Source: Candidatus Altarchaeum sp.
GTDB lineage: Archaea > Altiarchaeota > Altiarchaeia > Altiarchaeales > Altiarchaeaceae
Length of the DNA: 26,679 bases
Direction of reading: 5' to 3'
Assembly (NCBI GenBank): GCA_018260755.1
Contig: JAGTWP010000015.1
Span: 1-26,679, forward strand
Below are positions 17,126 through 25,393 of the stretch, one piece after another. A program made the position numbers and the translations under genes. The notes beneath the pieces were generated by a model. That model was not told the DNA's origin and ran no database searches. It saw only the letters and a program-made list of their open reading frames with translations. Within the stretch, counting starts at the first letter, position 1. Each line of letters opens with the position of its first letter.

Positions 17126-17793
17126 GAAAATATTTAAACATAGCACAACAGATCTCGGAGAAATTTGATGAAATTCCAATTCATTGGGATGGAAGAAAGG
17201 CAATTTTGGAAATGAAAGATGCAAATTTTCCACATTGGAGACAAATGGAATGGATTGGATGGTATTTTCAGTTTTTATGCGGAAAACTTTTAAAAGACGG
17301 CGTAAAAATTCCAGGTCCGAAATACGGTAACTTAGAGTTTGATGGATTTAAAGAAATTCCCTGGGATTTCAAAGCACATGCCACCAATACAAGCAGCCAT
17401 CAAATAATTGTAAATGATAGCGAAGCGACAGCAAAAGCAACAACAGAATTCGGTTGCGTTGGATTGATTCTTGCGATGGGTGAAGTTAAATATAACGATG
17501 ATGAAAGAACTTTTCAGAAATGGCATGAAGAACTTAAAGGAGGAAAATCAGAATATGAACTTGAAAGAATTAAACGAGGTGCTTGGTCAAGATTAAGAAA
17601 AGTAGAATTTAGATTAGAACAAATTTCTTTCATAAAAATTGACGATTCGGTTCTTGTTAAATGCGGTTCTTTCCAGAGGGATTTCAGAAACTCCAATGGA
17701 ATGCCAAGAAGAGAAAAGGTATTGGTAGATTTAGAAAAATTAGATGAGGAGATAGTTTTCTTACTTGATTTTCAGAACAGATTTAGTAAATAG
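17119..17793 (+). CDS. Putative type II restriction endonuclease
   Basis: 224 residues, directly followed after 15 bp by a DNA methyltransferase on the same strand. A PD-(D/E)XK-like core is visible in FDGFKEIPWDFKAHA (about 74-88), where Asp-Phe-Lys gives the D-x-K pair and an upstream Asp/Glu can complete the metal site. The Trp-rich N-terminal section (HWDGRK, FPHWRQMEWIGWYFQFLCGK) is of the kind seen in sequence-specific nucleases. I do not recognise the exact family or the target site, so identification rests on the core motif plus the neighbour. The gene begins within a copy of the thrC start region, so expression may use a borrowed promoter. Confidence 0.7.
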   Translation: MERKYLNIAQQISEKFDEIPIHWDGRKAILEMKDANFPHWRQMEWIGWYFQFLCGKLLKDGVKIPGPKYGNLEFDGFKEIPWDFKAHATNTSSHQIIVNDSEATAKATTEFGCVGLILAMGEVKYNDDERTFQKWHEELKGGKSEYELERIKRGAWSRLRKVEFRLEQISFIKIDDSVLVKCGSFQRDFRNSNGMPRREKVLVDLEKLDEEIVFLLDFQNRFSK

Positions 17794-17808
17794 AATTTAA
17801 ATGCTAAA

Positions 17809-18570
17809 ATGATTAATAAAGCACTGTTGGACGGATTTAAAATAAAAGATATGAACTCTTGGGAAAATGTTAATGCAGATCTTATCATCACGGATCCACC
17901 ATTTGGAATAGAATTTAGTGGTAAAAATGGGAATTATCACAGAAATGTTGAAAATGTAGTAAGCGGATATGTAGAGTGGAAAGTTTTAGAATATGAAGAA
18001 AAAATACAACAATTGTTAGGATGTATAAAAAAGAACTTAAAAGAGAACGGACAAGCTTTAATTTTTTCCGGGTGGAATAACAGCAATATTGTCCATAATG
18101 AAATTATGAAATTTAATGGTTTAATATTAAGAGGTAAAATGTATTGGACTTATAATTTTGCTCCGTCTTGTATAAAAAGACCTTCTCATAATGTATATGA
18201 AATTTATTGGATTACAAACGGAGACAAATGGAAGTATAATAGCAGGTGCACAACTCATCATTGTCAAAGCGGAGAACCAAATCTAACGACCCTTAACTTT
18301 AAGAGGGACTATAAAGTTAATATGCCAAAATACCCAACACGACTGCCATTCAAGCTTTTACATTGTTTAATAGAGCATTTTTCTAATGAAAATGATTTGA
18401 TTTTTGATCCTTTATGTGGCAGTGGAATGGTGGGATTAGTTGCATCTATGCTCAAAAGAAGATTTATAATTGGTGATTTAAATGAAAACGGTAAAATTGT
18501 ATTTGAACACCTTTCTAATTATTATCTAAATAAAAATAATTTAATTCAATATCAAAAATTGATGACATAG
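17809..18570 (+). CDS. DNA methyltransferase, beta class (N6-adenine or N4-cytosine)
   Basis: Modification partner of the preceding endonuclease, 253 residues. Catalytic motif IV is TDPPFGIEFSG (about 28-38), and the SAM-binding motif I, FDPLCGSGMVGLVASMLKRR (about 200-219), comes after it; this circular order marks the beta class. KYPTRLPFKLLHCLIEHFS (about 181-199) matches motif X. DPPF fits N6-adenine methylation, but N4-cytosine cannot be excluded. The target domain (about 115-175) carries Cys and His residues (YNSRCTTHHCQSG). A second ATG lies 7 bp upstream but out of frame. Intact motifs indicate a working enzyme. Confidence 0.88.
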   Translation: MINKALLDGFKIKDMNSWENVNADLIITDPPFGIEFSGKNGNYHRNVENVVSGYVEWKVLEYEEKIQQLLGCIKKNLKENGQALIFSGWNNSNIVHNEIMKFNGLILRGKMYWTYNFAPSCIKRPSHNVYEIYWITNGDKWKYNSRCTTHHCQSGEPNLTTLNFKRDYKVNMPKYPTRLPFKLLHCLIEHFSNENDLIFDPLCGSGMVGLVASMLKRRFIIGDLNENGKIVFEHLSNYYLNKNNLIQYQKLMT

Positions 18571-18609
18571 TGGAAAAAATAATTTCACTTACTTTAACTT
18601 TGTTTAATC

Positions 18610-18646
18610 AAAGATTTATAAAATTTTAGCGATTTTAAAATGGAAA
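18610..18646 (+). repeat. 37-bp direct repeat, copy 2: thrC start region
   Basis: This is the second copy of the 17089-17125 sequence (35 of 37 identical). It contains TTTATAAA and the annotated thrC ATG. The two copies are 1,521 bp apart and bracket exactly the restriction-modification pair. Confidence 0.93.
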
Positions 18647-19836
18647 AATATATGCAGTGTATTGACTGCGGAGAAAAATTTACGGAACAACCAATATGCA
18701 GGTGCAAAAAATGTAACGGATTGCTGGAAATAAAATTTAAATTAAGTGCGGGCGACTTTGACCTGAAAGAAGCAAGAAAGCGAAAATTTAATTTGTGGAG
18801 ATATGCCGACTTAATTCCTGCAAAAAAAAATGTATCATTGAACGAAGGTGGAACACCTCTTTATGAATGTAAAAATTTAAGCGATGAATTAAAAGTAAAG
18901 TTGTTTGTTAAAAATGAAGGTGCAAATCCAACGGGAAGTTTTAAAGACAGAGGCATGACTGTCGGTGTTTCCAAAGCAATTGAATTCGGAAAGAAAATTA
19001 CAACCTGTGCATCAACAGGAAACACCTCCGCAAGTTTGGCAGCGTATTCTGCAAGAGCAAATTTAAAATGTGCAGTTATTATTCCTTCCGGAAAGATCGC
19101 TTATGGAAAATTAGCACAGGCGCTGATTTTCGGAGCAAAGGTTATATCTATTGAGGGAAATTTTGATAAAGCACTTGAAATTGTTTTTAAGATTGGTGAC
19201 AAAGAAGGAATATATCTGCTTAATTCTATAAATCCTTATCGTTTAGAAGGACAGAAAACACTTGGATTTGAAATTTTTGACGAATTAAATCACATACCTG
19301 ATAGAGTAATTTTGCCAGTAGGAAATGCAGGAAATATATCTGCGATATGGAAGGGATTTAAGGAATTTTATGAACTGGGAATTGCCAATGAAAAGCCGAA
19401 AATGACAGGAATTCAGGCGGAAAAAGCAATGCCAATAGTGAATATGTTTAAAAAGAAAGGTGATTTTGTTCCCGAAAAGAATCCCGAAACGATTGCAACG
19501 GCAATAAGGATAGGAAATCCCGTAAGCTGGAAGAAGGCAATTAATGCGGTCTATGAATCAAAAGGGTATATGGAATCAGTGAGCGATGAAGAAATTTTAA
19601 ATGCACAAAAATTACTGGCTAGGAAAGAAGGTATATTTGTTGAGCCGGCATCTGCATCATCAATTGCAGGACTGATAAAATTGATTGATGAAGGAATTAT
19701 TGATAAAGGCGAAGAAATCGTGTGCATAACAACAGGAAACGGACTGAAAGACCCGAATACGGTGGTTGATGAATGTAAGAATGAAATAATTTATGCAAAG
19801 GAAGAAGAGATTGAAAATTTAATAAAAAATTTGTAA
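18640..19836 (+). CDS. thrC: Threonine synthase
   Basis: PLP enzyme converting O-phosphohomoserine to threonine, 398 residues. An N-terminal zinc ribbon (CIDC at 7-10, then CRCKKC at 20-25) precedes the fold. The PLP lysine is Lys102 in NPTGSFKDRGMTVG; the Ser/Asn loop ASTGNTSASLAAYSA and the Gly-rich phosphate-binding stretch PVGNAGNISAIWKG are both intact. The archaeal-type length and ribbon match. A second ATG (residue 5) lies 12 bp downstream and would place the TATA-like TTTATAAA at a more usual distance, so the true start could be there. It is followed after 21 bp by a one-helix membrane protein. Confidence 0.95.
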   Translation: MEKYMQCIDCGEKFTEQPICRCKKCNGLLEIKFKLSAGDFDLKEARKRKFNLWRYADLIPAKKNVSLNEGGTPLYECKNLSDELKVKLFVKNEGANPTGSFKDRGMTVGVSKAIEFGKKITTCASTGNTSASLAAYSARANLKCAVIIPSGKIAYGKLAQALIFGAKVISIEGNFDKALEIVFKIGDKEGIYLLNSINPYRLEGQKTLGFEIFDELNHIPDRVILPVGNAGNISAIWKGFKEFYELGIANEKPKMTGIQAEKAMPIVNMFKKKGDFVPEKNPETIATAIRIGNPVSWKKAINAVYESKGYMESVSDEEILNAQKLLARKEGIFVEPASASSIAGLIKLIDEGIIDKGEEIVCITTGNGLKDPNTVVDECKNEIIYAKEEEIENLIKNL

Positions 19837-19857
19837 TTTAAAATTTAAAGTTAAACA

Positions 19858-20034
19858 ATGCACGGAATAAAAAATAAAATTCTGAAATTTGAAGAAAAAA
19901 TAGATAAATTAAGGGATCCAGCGAGGATCAAAGAACATCCAATGGAAATGCCTATTCTTTGGGCATTGTTTATAATAGCATCAATTATTGTAAACTTCAT
20001 AAAAAATGATCGCTCATATACCTATTATCATTGA
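19858..20034 (+). CDS. Small single-pass membrane protein (58 residues)
   Basis: MHGIKNKILKFEEKIDKLRD is a charged helical head; MPILWALFIIASIIVNFI (about 31-48) is one membrane helix, followed by a short polar tail ending YTYYH. The gene begins 21 bp after thrC with ATG and ends in TGA. No family recognised. It is possibly translated from the thrC transcript. Confidence 0.6.
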   Translation: MHGIKNKILKFEEKIDKLRDPARIKEHPMEMPILWALFIIASIIVNFIKNDRSYTYYH

Positions 20035-20059
20035 ACTTTTGTGTTTTGCATTTTATAGT

Positions 20060-20184
20060 GTATTTGAACTTGGATTTATATTTGAATTTGTGCTTGAATT
20101 TTAAAATTTGCAAAACTTCAACAATGTGTTTATCCCTATCAGTGAAAATCAACATAAGAGCGAAAAAAATTAATTTTGTAAAAG
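20060..20184 (+). repeat. Left arm of a ~124-bp inverted repeat flanking the ParA/AlbA_2 operon
   Basis: This stretch is the reverse complement of 22557-22679 at roughly 80-85% by eye. It includes a perfect 24-base block at 20138-20161 (ATCAGTGAAAATCAACATAA plus four bases) and a perfect 22-base block at 20093-20114 (CTTGAATTTTAAAATTTGCA plus two). It fills most of the gene-free interval 20035-20360. Past it, 20233-20360 shows nothing recognisable apart from a short palindrome at the ParA stop. Confidence 0.93.
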
Positions 20185-20228
20185 ACGAGTTTCATGGAGA
20201 ATGGAACTATAAAATTATTCCAAATTGA
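20178..20228 (+). pseudogene. Possible C-terminal scar of an ISAzo13-type transposase
   Basis: The frame reads V-K-D-E-F-H-G-E-W-N-Y-K-I-I-P-N-stop. From memory, ISAzo13/Rhodopirellula-type DDE transposases end in a very similar F-H-G-(D/E)-W-N-Y-T-I block. Only about 16 codons remain and the left inverted-repeat arm runs into them from upstream. This rests on recall of a short motif, so confidence is low. Confidence 0.3.
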
Positions 20229-20360
20229 TTAAGTTATTTCGTTACGATTCCCTTGTCCAAAGTTTGCATTTTCATATATTGTAGCAATAGCAGGGGTTCA
20301 TTTTTGGTAATTCCCTTACAGCTTGTTGAGCTTTGATGTCAAAAAGGACGAAAAAGAGTT

Positions 20361-21335
20361 TCATTTGCAAATAGAAACAATTTTTTCTGCGAGTGTTTTG
20401 AAATCCTCATAACATTTTTGAACGGCATATACATGCATGCCAATTGCCCCATCTGCTGGTTTGAGTATAAACATGGGCTTGTGTGCTTCCATTGACATCG
20501 GTGCCAAGCTGTGATAATGCTTTAATAGTCCGATACAATTATCGTCTTCTTCAACCGTTTGAGATGGCAGTTGATTATTATTTAAAACATATTCGGAATA
20601 AAAATGCGGAATCCTATTTGCCCATTTTAAATAAGATTTTACTGGTCTGCTTTCTTTTGCAGTATATTGCATGACAATATAACCTGCGGGTAACTCCTTC
20701 CCTTTTGGAATATCAAAATTTAATAATTGCGGTTTTCTGTCAATTCTGTCCTGCCAGTCCTTTTTCCAATTGTTTAATGTAATACCAAGGTTTTTTATCC
20801 CCTGAAGTGAAAACAAATCAGATGCTACAGGTATTATTATATAATCGGAACTTATTGTAACGGCCCTGTTTATTGCCCCTAAATTCGGACCTACATCAAT
20901 TAGAACTACCTCTGCATTTTGCTGTCTGGCAGCATCATTTATGATTGTATTGAAAATACTCGTAATCTTAAATGAATAAATATCCCCCCCTAAACATTCC
21001 AACCACGCTTTACTTAATTTGTCTTCAAAGGCAGATAATGATAAATTGCCAATAACCAAACCAAGGTTATCTGTAATTTGCTCAACATGCACAGGAATGT
21101 AGGGATCGCCTGATGCAACAGGAATTATTGAGTCCAATATAGTTAGCTTTAATTCATTTTCATATATTTCTTCAAGTCTTTCCATTGTAAGAAACATAGA
21201 AGTAAGGTTTGATTGCGGATCTAAATCTACAGCAATGGTTTTTATACCTAATTGCGACAACATCCATGCAACATGATACACAGTTGTTGTTTTGCCAACA
21301 CCCCCTTTATTATTGAAAAAAGTTATTGCTCTCAT
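20361..21335 (-). CDS. ParA/Soj-family ATPase
   Basis: Deviant-Walker ATPase of 324 residues. The P-loop NNKGGVGKTTT (8-18) with its signature lysine, AVDLDPQSNLT (35-45) and LIDVGPNLGAINRA (about 145-158) are all intact. Such ATPases bind DNA as dimers and position plasmids, chromosomes or large complexes. The protein is longer than a minimal ParA, with an extra C-terminal portion (about 250-324, KPMFILKPADGAIGMHV, YEDFKTLAEKIVSIC). It starts one base after the end of the AlbA_2 gene, so the two are translationally linked. There is no ParB gene. The intact motifs and tight coupling argue for a joint function, perhaps defence or maintenance of a mobile unit; that is inference. Confidence 0.9.
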   Translation of the reverse strand: MRAITFFNNKGGVGKTTTVYHVAWMLSQLGIKTIAVDLDPQSNLTSMFLTMERLEEIYENELKLTILDSIIPVASGDPYIPVHVEQITDNLGLVIGNLSLSAFEDKLSKAWLECLGGDIYSFKITSIFNTIINDAARQQNAEVVLIDVGPNLGAINRAVTISSDYIIIPVASDLFSLQGIKNLGITLNNWKKDWQDRIDRKPQLLNFDIPKGKELPAGYIVMQYTAKESRPVKSYLKWANRIPHFYSEYVLNNNQLPSQTVEEDDNCIGLLKHYHSLAPMSMEAHKPMFILKPADGAIGMHVYAVQKCYEDFKTLAEKIVSICK

Positions 21336-21336
21336 T

Positions 21337-22533
21337 TTACCATTCTTTATTTATATGGATTGTAACTTTAAATCCTGTTACTGAGGATAAATCGAACTCA
21401 GGTTCTCCATTTCCGTTTTTTATCAGTTCTTCTTTTGCTCTCTTTATTCCGTAATTAAATCTATTAACATACCCAAGTACTTTCATCGCTTCTGCTATTG
21501 CAATGTTTCTGTAGTCGCTTCTATCCGGAAAATTGTCTTTATTTACATCACCATACAAACCGCCTGGGTTTACAATTTCAATTTTATTTGAAAATTCATA
21601 GATATATATCGGGGCATTGGATTCATAACTTCTGTGCATTATTGCATTTAAAATTAATTCTCTCACCGCCCAATAACTATAATTATAAATTATTTTTTCC
21701 TGAAAAGAATTCTGCCTTACTGGTCTTACTTTGATTATATTGTTTTTTATAAAAGTATCAATAGTATTAAGTCCAGTAATGAGTGCCTCTGAAAAATTTT
21801 TTTCAAATTCTACATTTGATAACATATCCTCTCCTGCAAATTTTACATATTGAATATACGCACCTGGCAAATTAAACAAAGGGTTTTTACCAAAGAGCAA
21901 AATACCTGCATTGGTGGGACAATTTTCTTTTAAATCATAAAACCGTAATGAAGCCATTTGGTTTTTCACATCCCTGTTATTTGTTTCCAAAGTTTCTTTA
22001 TCAATAGCTAGAGGCAGGTAGATTGATTTAAAGTACTCCTCCACTAAATCATCTAAGGTTGCACCTAATGTAGGAACTAAATCATAAGTTTTTACATAAG
22101 AATCTCTACGTTCAGTTAAAATAGTTTCTTCTGCAATGCTTGCTTTATCTCGTCTTGGACCTACCCTTATCCAACACCTGCCATCATAACGAACAGGAGG
22201 GTATAAAGATGGTTTTACCTCTATTACTACTACTTCACCATCTGGAAACTTAAAAACAGGACTTACCACTATGGATGGTTGCGGCAATACATTACCATTT
22301 GTTTTTATACTTCCTATTTTTTGAAGTTCTTTATCACTCCATTTCATTCCTGCAATAGATCCATCGTCATTTATACCTAATAATATATAACCTGATTTTT
22401 TATGGTTAGGGAAATCATTAGATAAAGCACACACTGCCGGACCTAACTTATCTTCCTTTACAGATATTGTTCTTTCAATGAAATCAGATTCCAAATCTTT
22501 CATCAGTGTTTTTATTTCGTCTATTGATAACAT
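21337..22533 (-). CDS. AlbA_2 (Schlafen-like) domain protein with C-terminal GHKL ATPase (COG2865 type)
   Basis: 398 residues. The N-terminal AlbA_2 domain is shown by the ESDFIERT start (15-22), GYILLGINDDGSIAG (about 48-62), VVVIEVKPS and CWIRVGPRRDKAS (about 119-131). The C-terminal half carries a histidine-kinase-type ATPase fold: RELILNAIMHRSYESNAPI with the N-box Asn, then NKIEIVNPGGLYG and NIAIAEAMKVLGYVNRFNYGI. These proteins are often annotated as transcriptional regulators or ATP-dependent helicases, and AlbA_2 domains recur in defence and mobile-element settings. It heads the operon with ParA, and its leader is the right inverted-repeat arm. The molecular activity is not established for the family. 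Confidence 0.9.
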   Translation of the reverse strand: MLSIDEIKTLMKDLESDFIERTISVKEDKLGPAVCALSNDFPNHKKSGYILLGINDDGSIAGMKWSDKELQKIGSIKTNGNVLPQPSIVVSPVFKFPDGEVVVIEVKPSLYPPVRYDGRCWIRVGPRRDKASIAEETILTERRDSYVKTYDLVPTLGATLDDLVEEYFKSIYLPLAIDKETLETNNRDVKNQMASLRFYDLKENCPTNAGILLFGKNPLFNLPGAYIQYVKFAGEDMLSNVEFEKNFSEALITGLNTIDTFIKNNIIKVRPVRQNSFQEKIIYNYSYWAVRELILNAIMHRSYESNAPIYIYEFSNKIEIVNPGGLYGDVNKDNFPDRSDYRNIAIAEAMKVLGYVNRFNYGIKRAKEELIKNGNGEPEFDLSSVTGFKVTIHINKEW

Positions 22534-22556
22534 TTTTTGTTTTATTCATGTTTTGC

Positions 22557-22679
22557 GTTTTGAAAAATTTATTATTTTAGCTCTTATGTTGATTTTCACT
22601 GATGGAGACGAAATACATTGTAAGTTTGCAAATTTTAAAATTCAAGTTCAAGTTCAAATACAGATTCAAGTTCAAATAC
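22557..22679 (-). repeat. Right arm of the ~124-bp inverted repeat; leader of the AlbA_2-ParA operon
   Basis: Inverted match of 20060-20184, with perfect blocks at 22580-22603 and 22625-22646. It ends 23 bp before the AlbA_2 ATG and so must contain or overlap the operon's promoter. On the minus strand it begins with two direct copies of GTATTTGAACTTGAA spaced 18 bp apart, an iteron-like arrangement. The rest of this gap (22680-22753) is A/T-rich with nothing seen. Confidence 0.93.
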
Positions 22680-22753
22680 TGTTTAAGGATTACAATGTAA
22701 TTAAATTTTGTCAGATAGTATAATATATGCTCAATTATTTGACATCCGACATT

Positions 22754-24451
22754 TTATTTTACAATGCTGTTATTCTTTTCAATCATTTCAAATAATTTTC
22801 CGCCAGGTCTGACCATAGGAAGAATATGCTCTTCCCGGTCAACCGCAACATCTATAATTGTCGGCTTTCCGCACTCCATTGCTTCTTTAAAAGCAGGTCT
22901 TATTTCATCTGGTTTCTCAACCCTAATTCCTTTTGCACTAAATGCTTCTGCAAATTTCACAAAATCTGGAACTTCGCCGAGATATGTGGCAGAATATCTT
23001 TTATTGTAAAACAAATTTTGCCATTGCTTTACCATTCCAAGCCATCTGTTATCAAGCAATAAAACAACAACCGGAATATTTTCAACGACACATGTTGCCA
23101 AATCCTGTGAAGTCATTAAAAAGGAACCCTCGCTTCCGACATCTATAACATTACATTCCGGTTTTGCAACCTTTGCGCCGATAGATGCGGGGAATCCGAA
23201 TCCCATTGTTCCCAAACCGCCGGAACTTATAAATTGTCTCGGATTTTTAATATTCAGATAATGCGCCGCCCACATCTGACATTGCCCGACTTCTGTGACA
23301 ATTATTGTTTTATCATCAATCAATTCGTTTAATTCCTTCATAACTCTTTGTTGTTTTATTGGCGTTGAATCATAATCATAAAAAGGCGCATATTCCTGCT
23401 TATATTTCTTTACCTTTTCACTCCATGCATACTTTTCTTTACTTTTTAAATTATTTGTAATTTCAATGATATTTCGCAATACATTTTTTGCATCGCCAAC
23501 TATTGGCACATCTACTCTTACATTTTTGCCTATTTCGGCTGCGTCAATGTCTGCATGAATAATCTTTGCATAATGGGCAAAGGACTTAATATCTCCGGTA
23601 ACCCTGTCACTGAATCTGCATCCGACGGCAAATAAAACATCACACTCGCTGATTAAGTAATTTGCCGCTTTTCTTCCGTGCATTCCAACCATTCCCAAAG
23701 AAAGAGGATGTGTTTCAGGAATTACGCCTTTTCCCATTAATGTTGTTGCTACAGGAATATTAAGCGATTCTGCAAATTTTATTAAGTCCGCAGACGCATT
23801 TGATGATATTACTCCTCCTCCAGCGAGAATTAAAGGCATTTCCGCATTCAAAAGCAATTCCGATGCTGCTTTTACGGGACCAGGATGAATTTCTGATTTT
23901 ATATCTTTATAACCTCGCAAATCAACATCATTCGGATAAAGAAATTTATTTGTTAGCTCCTTTCTTTGCATGTCCTTTGGAAAGTCAATTAAAACAGGAC
24001 CCTGTCTTCTCGTTGATGCAATTTTAAAAGCCGACTTTACAACTGTCGGAATTGTATCAGGATCTCTTATCTGAAAATTGTGCTTTGATATGGGTATTGT
24101 GATTCCCATTATATCTGCTTCCTGAAAAGCATCCTTTCCTATCATATAGCTCGGAACCTGTCCTGTTACTGCAACAATAGGTGTAGAATCCAGAAAAGCA
24201 TCTGCAATTCCCGTAACCAAATTTGTTCCTCCGGGCCCTGATGTAGCAAAACAAACACCTGTCTTTCCAGATGCCCGGGCATATCCTTCTGCTGCGTGTG
24301 CGGCAACTTGTTCGTGCCTAACTAAAATGTGTCTTATCTTTGAGTCCAAAAGTTTATCATAAACATCCAAAATTGCCCCCCCCAATATTCCAAATATATG
24401 CTCAACTCCTTCACTTTCAAGTGATTTTATAAGTGCTTCTGCGCCTTTCAT
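22754..24451 (-). CDS. ilvB: Acetolactate synthase large subunit
   Basis: Thiamine-diphosphate enzyme making acetolactate or acetohydroxybutyrate, the first common step of valine, leucine and isoleucine synthesis. The 565 residues contain the activating Glu47 in RHEQVAAHAAEGYARASGK, the central FAD/NAD-like domain (about 195-340) and the C-terminal cofactor domain. The cofactor motif reads VGSEGSFLMT where the family has G-D-G-S-F, so the Mg-binding Asp is Glu; the downstream LLDNRWLGMVKQWQNLFY is normal. No ACT-domain regulatory subunit is adjacent: downstream on this strand comes the AlbA_2-ParA unit. The large-subunit identity is firm, although other thiamine enzymes share the fold and the altered motif makes the substrate a little less certain. 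Confidence 0.9.
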   Translation of the reverse strand: MKGAEALIKSLESEGVEHIFGILGGAILDVYDKLLDSKIRHILVRHEQVAAHAAEGYARASGKTGVCFATSGPGGTNLVTGIADAFLDSTPIVAVTGQVPSYMIGKDAFQEADIMGITIPISKHNFQIRDPDTIPTVVKSAFKIASTRRQGPVLIDFPKDMQRKELTNKFLYPNDVDLRGYKDIKSEIHPGPVKAASELLLNAEMPLILAGGGVISSNASADLIKFAESLNIPVATTLMGKGVIPETHPLSLGMVGMHGRKAANYLISECDVLFAVGCRFSDRVTGDIKSFAHYAKIIHADIDAAEIGKNVRVDVPIVGDAKNVLRNIIEITNNLKSKEKYAWSEKVKKYKQEYAPFYDYDSTPIKQQRVMKELNELIDDKTIIVTEVGQCQMWAAHYLNIKNPRQFISSGGLGTMGFGFPASIGAKVAKPECNVIDVGSEGSFLMTSQDLATCVVENIPVVVLLLDNRWLGMVKQWQNLFYNKRYSATYLGEVPDFVKFAEAFSAKGIRVEKPDEIRPAFKEAMECGKPTIIDVAVDREEHILPMVRPGGKLFEMIEKNNSIVK

Positions 24452-24610
24452 TTTATGACATTATTTTTATGTTTTTATTTTAATTTCTTATTTTAAATTT
24501 CTAAATTTAGGTAATTACTTATTCTTTCACTATTTCTTTTAAATTTTATAATTAAAATTAGATAGTATAATTAAAATTTTGAATAAAAAACTAAATTTAT
24601 AAAAGTTAAA

Positions 24611-25393
24611 ATGTTAAATTTATGTGTTATCGGATGCGGAAATATCGGGAGAACGATAATCAGGGCAATTTACGAAGGAAAAATTGACTGCAAAGTGAGC
24701 GGTGTTTTTGATGTGAATAAAGACGGATACAATGTTCTTCCCGATGAAATAAAAAAACAGGTAAAATTTTTTGCTAACTTTGAGGAATTTATCAATACGG
24801 ACGCAAATTTAATATTGGAGGCAGCATCGCAGCAGGCAGTAAAAGCATATGCAGTTCCTGTCCTGAAGCACGATAAAAATTTAATGCTTATGAGTGTTGG
24901 GGCATTGGTTGACAAAAATTTATTTGAAAACATAAAAGAAATTGCAAGAGCAAAAAATTTAAAAATTTATATCCCGTCCGGAGCGGTTGTCGGTATTGAC
25001 GGAGTTAAAGCGGCACTGCTCGGAGGCATTGAAAGTGTCACATTGACAACAAGAAAAAACCCGAAAGGTTTGGGAATTACAACAGACGATGAAAAAATTT
25101 TATTTGACGGAAATGCGAGCGATGCGGTAGGTAAATTTCCGAAAAATATCAATGTTGCGGCAACTTTGAGTTTGGCAGGAATCGGATTTGGAAAAACAAA
25201 GGTTAGGATTATTGCGGATCCGAATGTCCGAGAAAACATCCACGAGATTCGCATTAAGGGAAAATTCGGGGAAATTTTAACTGTTGCAAAAAATTTACCT
25301 TCTCCAGATAATCCGAAAACATCTTATCTTGCTTCACTTGCGGCAATAGCATGTCTTAAAAAAATAACCTCTGAAATTGAGATAGGAACATAA
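24611..25393 (+). CDS. nadX: L-aspartate dehydrogenase
   Basis: NAD(P)-dependent oxidation of L-aspartate to iminoaspartate, the first step of de novo NAD synthesis where NadB is not used. The Rossmann N-terminus is CVIGCGNIGRTIIRAI (5-20). The catalytic region PSGAVVGIDGVKAALLGGIE and the C-terminal ADPNVRENIHEIRIKGKFG, with its conserved His, are intact. The length of 260 is standard. It opens a compact plus-strand unit of four genes with spacers of 10-31 bp. No quinolinate synthase or phosphoribosyltransferase is in the window. Confidence 0.93.
   Translation: MLNLCVIGCGNIGRTIIRAIYEGKIDCKVSGVFDVNKDGYNVLPDEIKKQVKFFANFEEFINTDANLILEAASQQAVKAYAVPVLKHDKNLMLMSVGALVDKNLFENIKEIARAKNLKIYIPSGAVVGIDGVKAALLGGIESVTLTTRKNPKGLGITTDDEKILFDGNASDAVGKFPKNINVAATLSLAGIGFGKTKVRIIADPNVRENIHEIRIKGKFGEILTVAKNLPSPDNPKTSYLASLAAIACLKKITSEIEIGT

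Noticed and set aside
20031-20228. 65-residue plus-strand open frame after the one-helix membrane protein
   Set aside because: Most of it runs through the inverted-repeat arm with Leu/Cys/Asn-rich, non-protein-like composition. Only the last ~16 codons resemble a protein, and these are reported as a possible transposase scar.
20194-20232. ATG followed by 12 sense codons after the left arm as a real gene or leader peptide
   Set aside because: Too short, with no conserved features; mentioned only because its position mirrors the AlbA_2 start.
20359-20378. Near-palindrome TTTCATTTGCAAATAGAAAC at the ParA stop as a terminator
   Set aside because: The arms are short and A/T-rich, there is no following T-run in the transcribed direction, and archaeal termination does not need hairpins.
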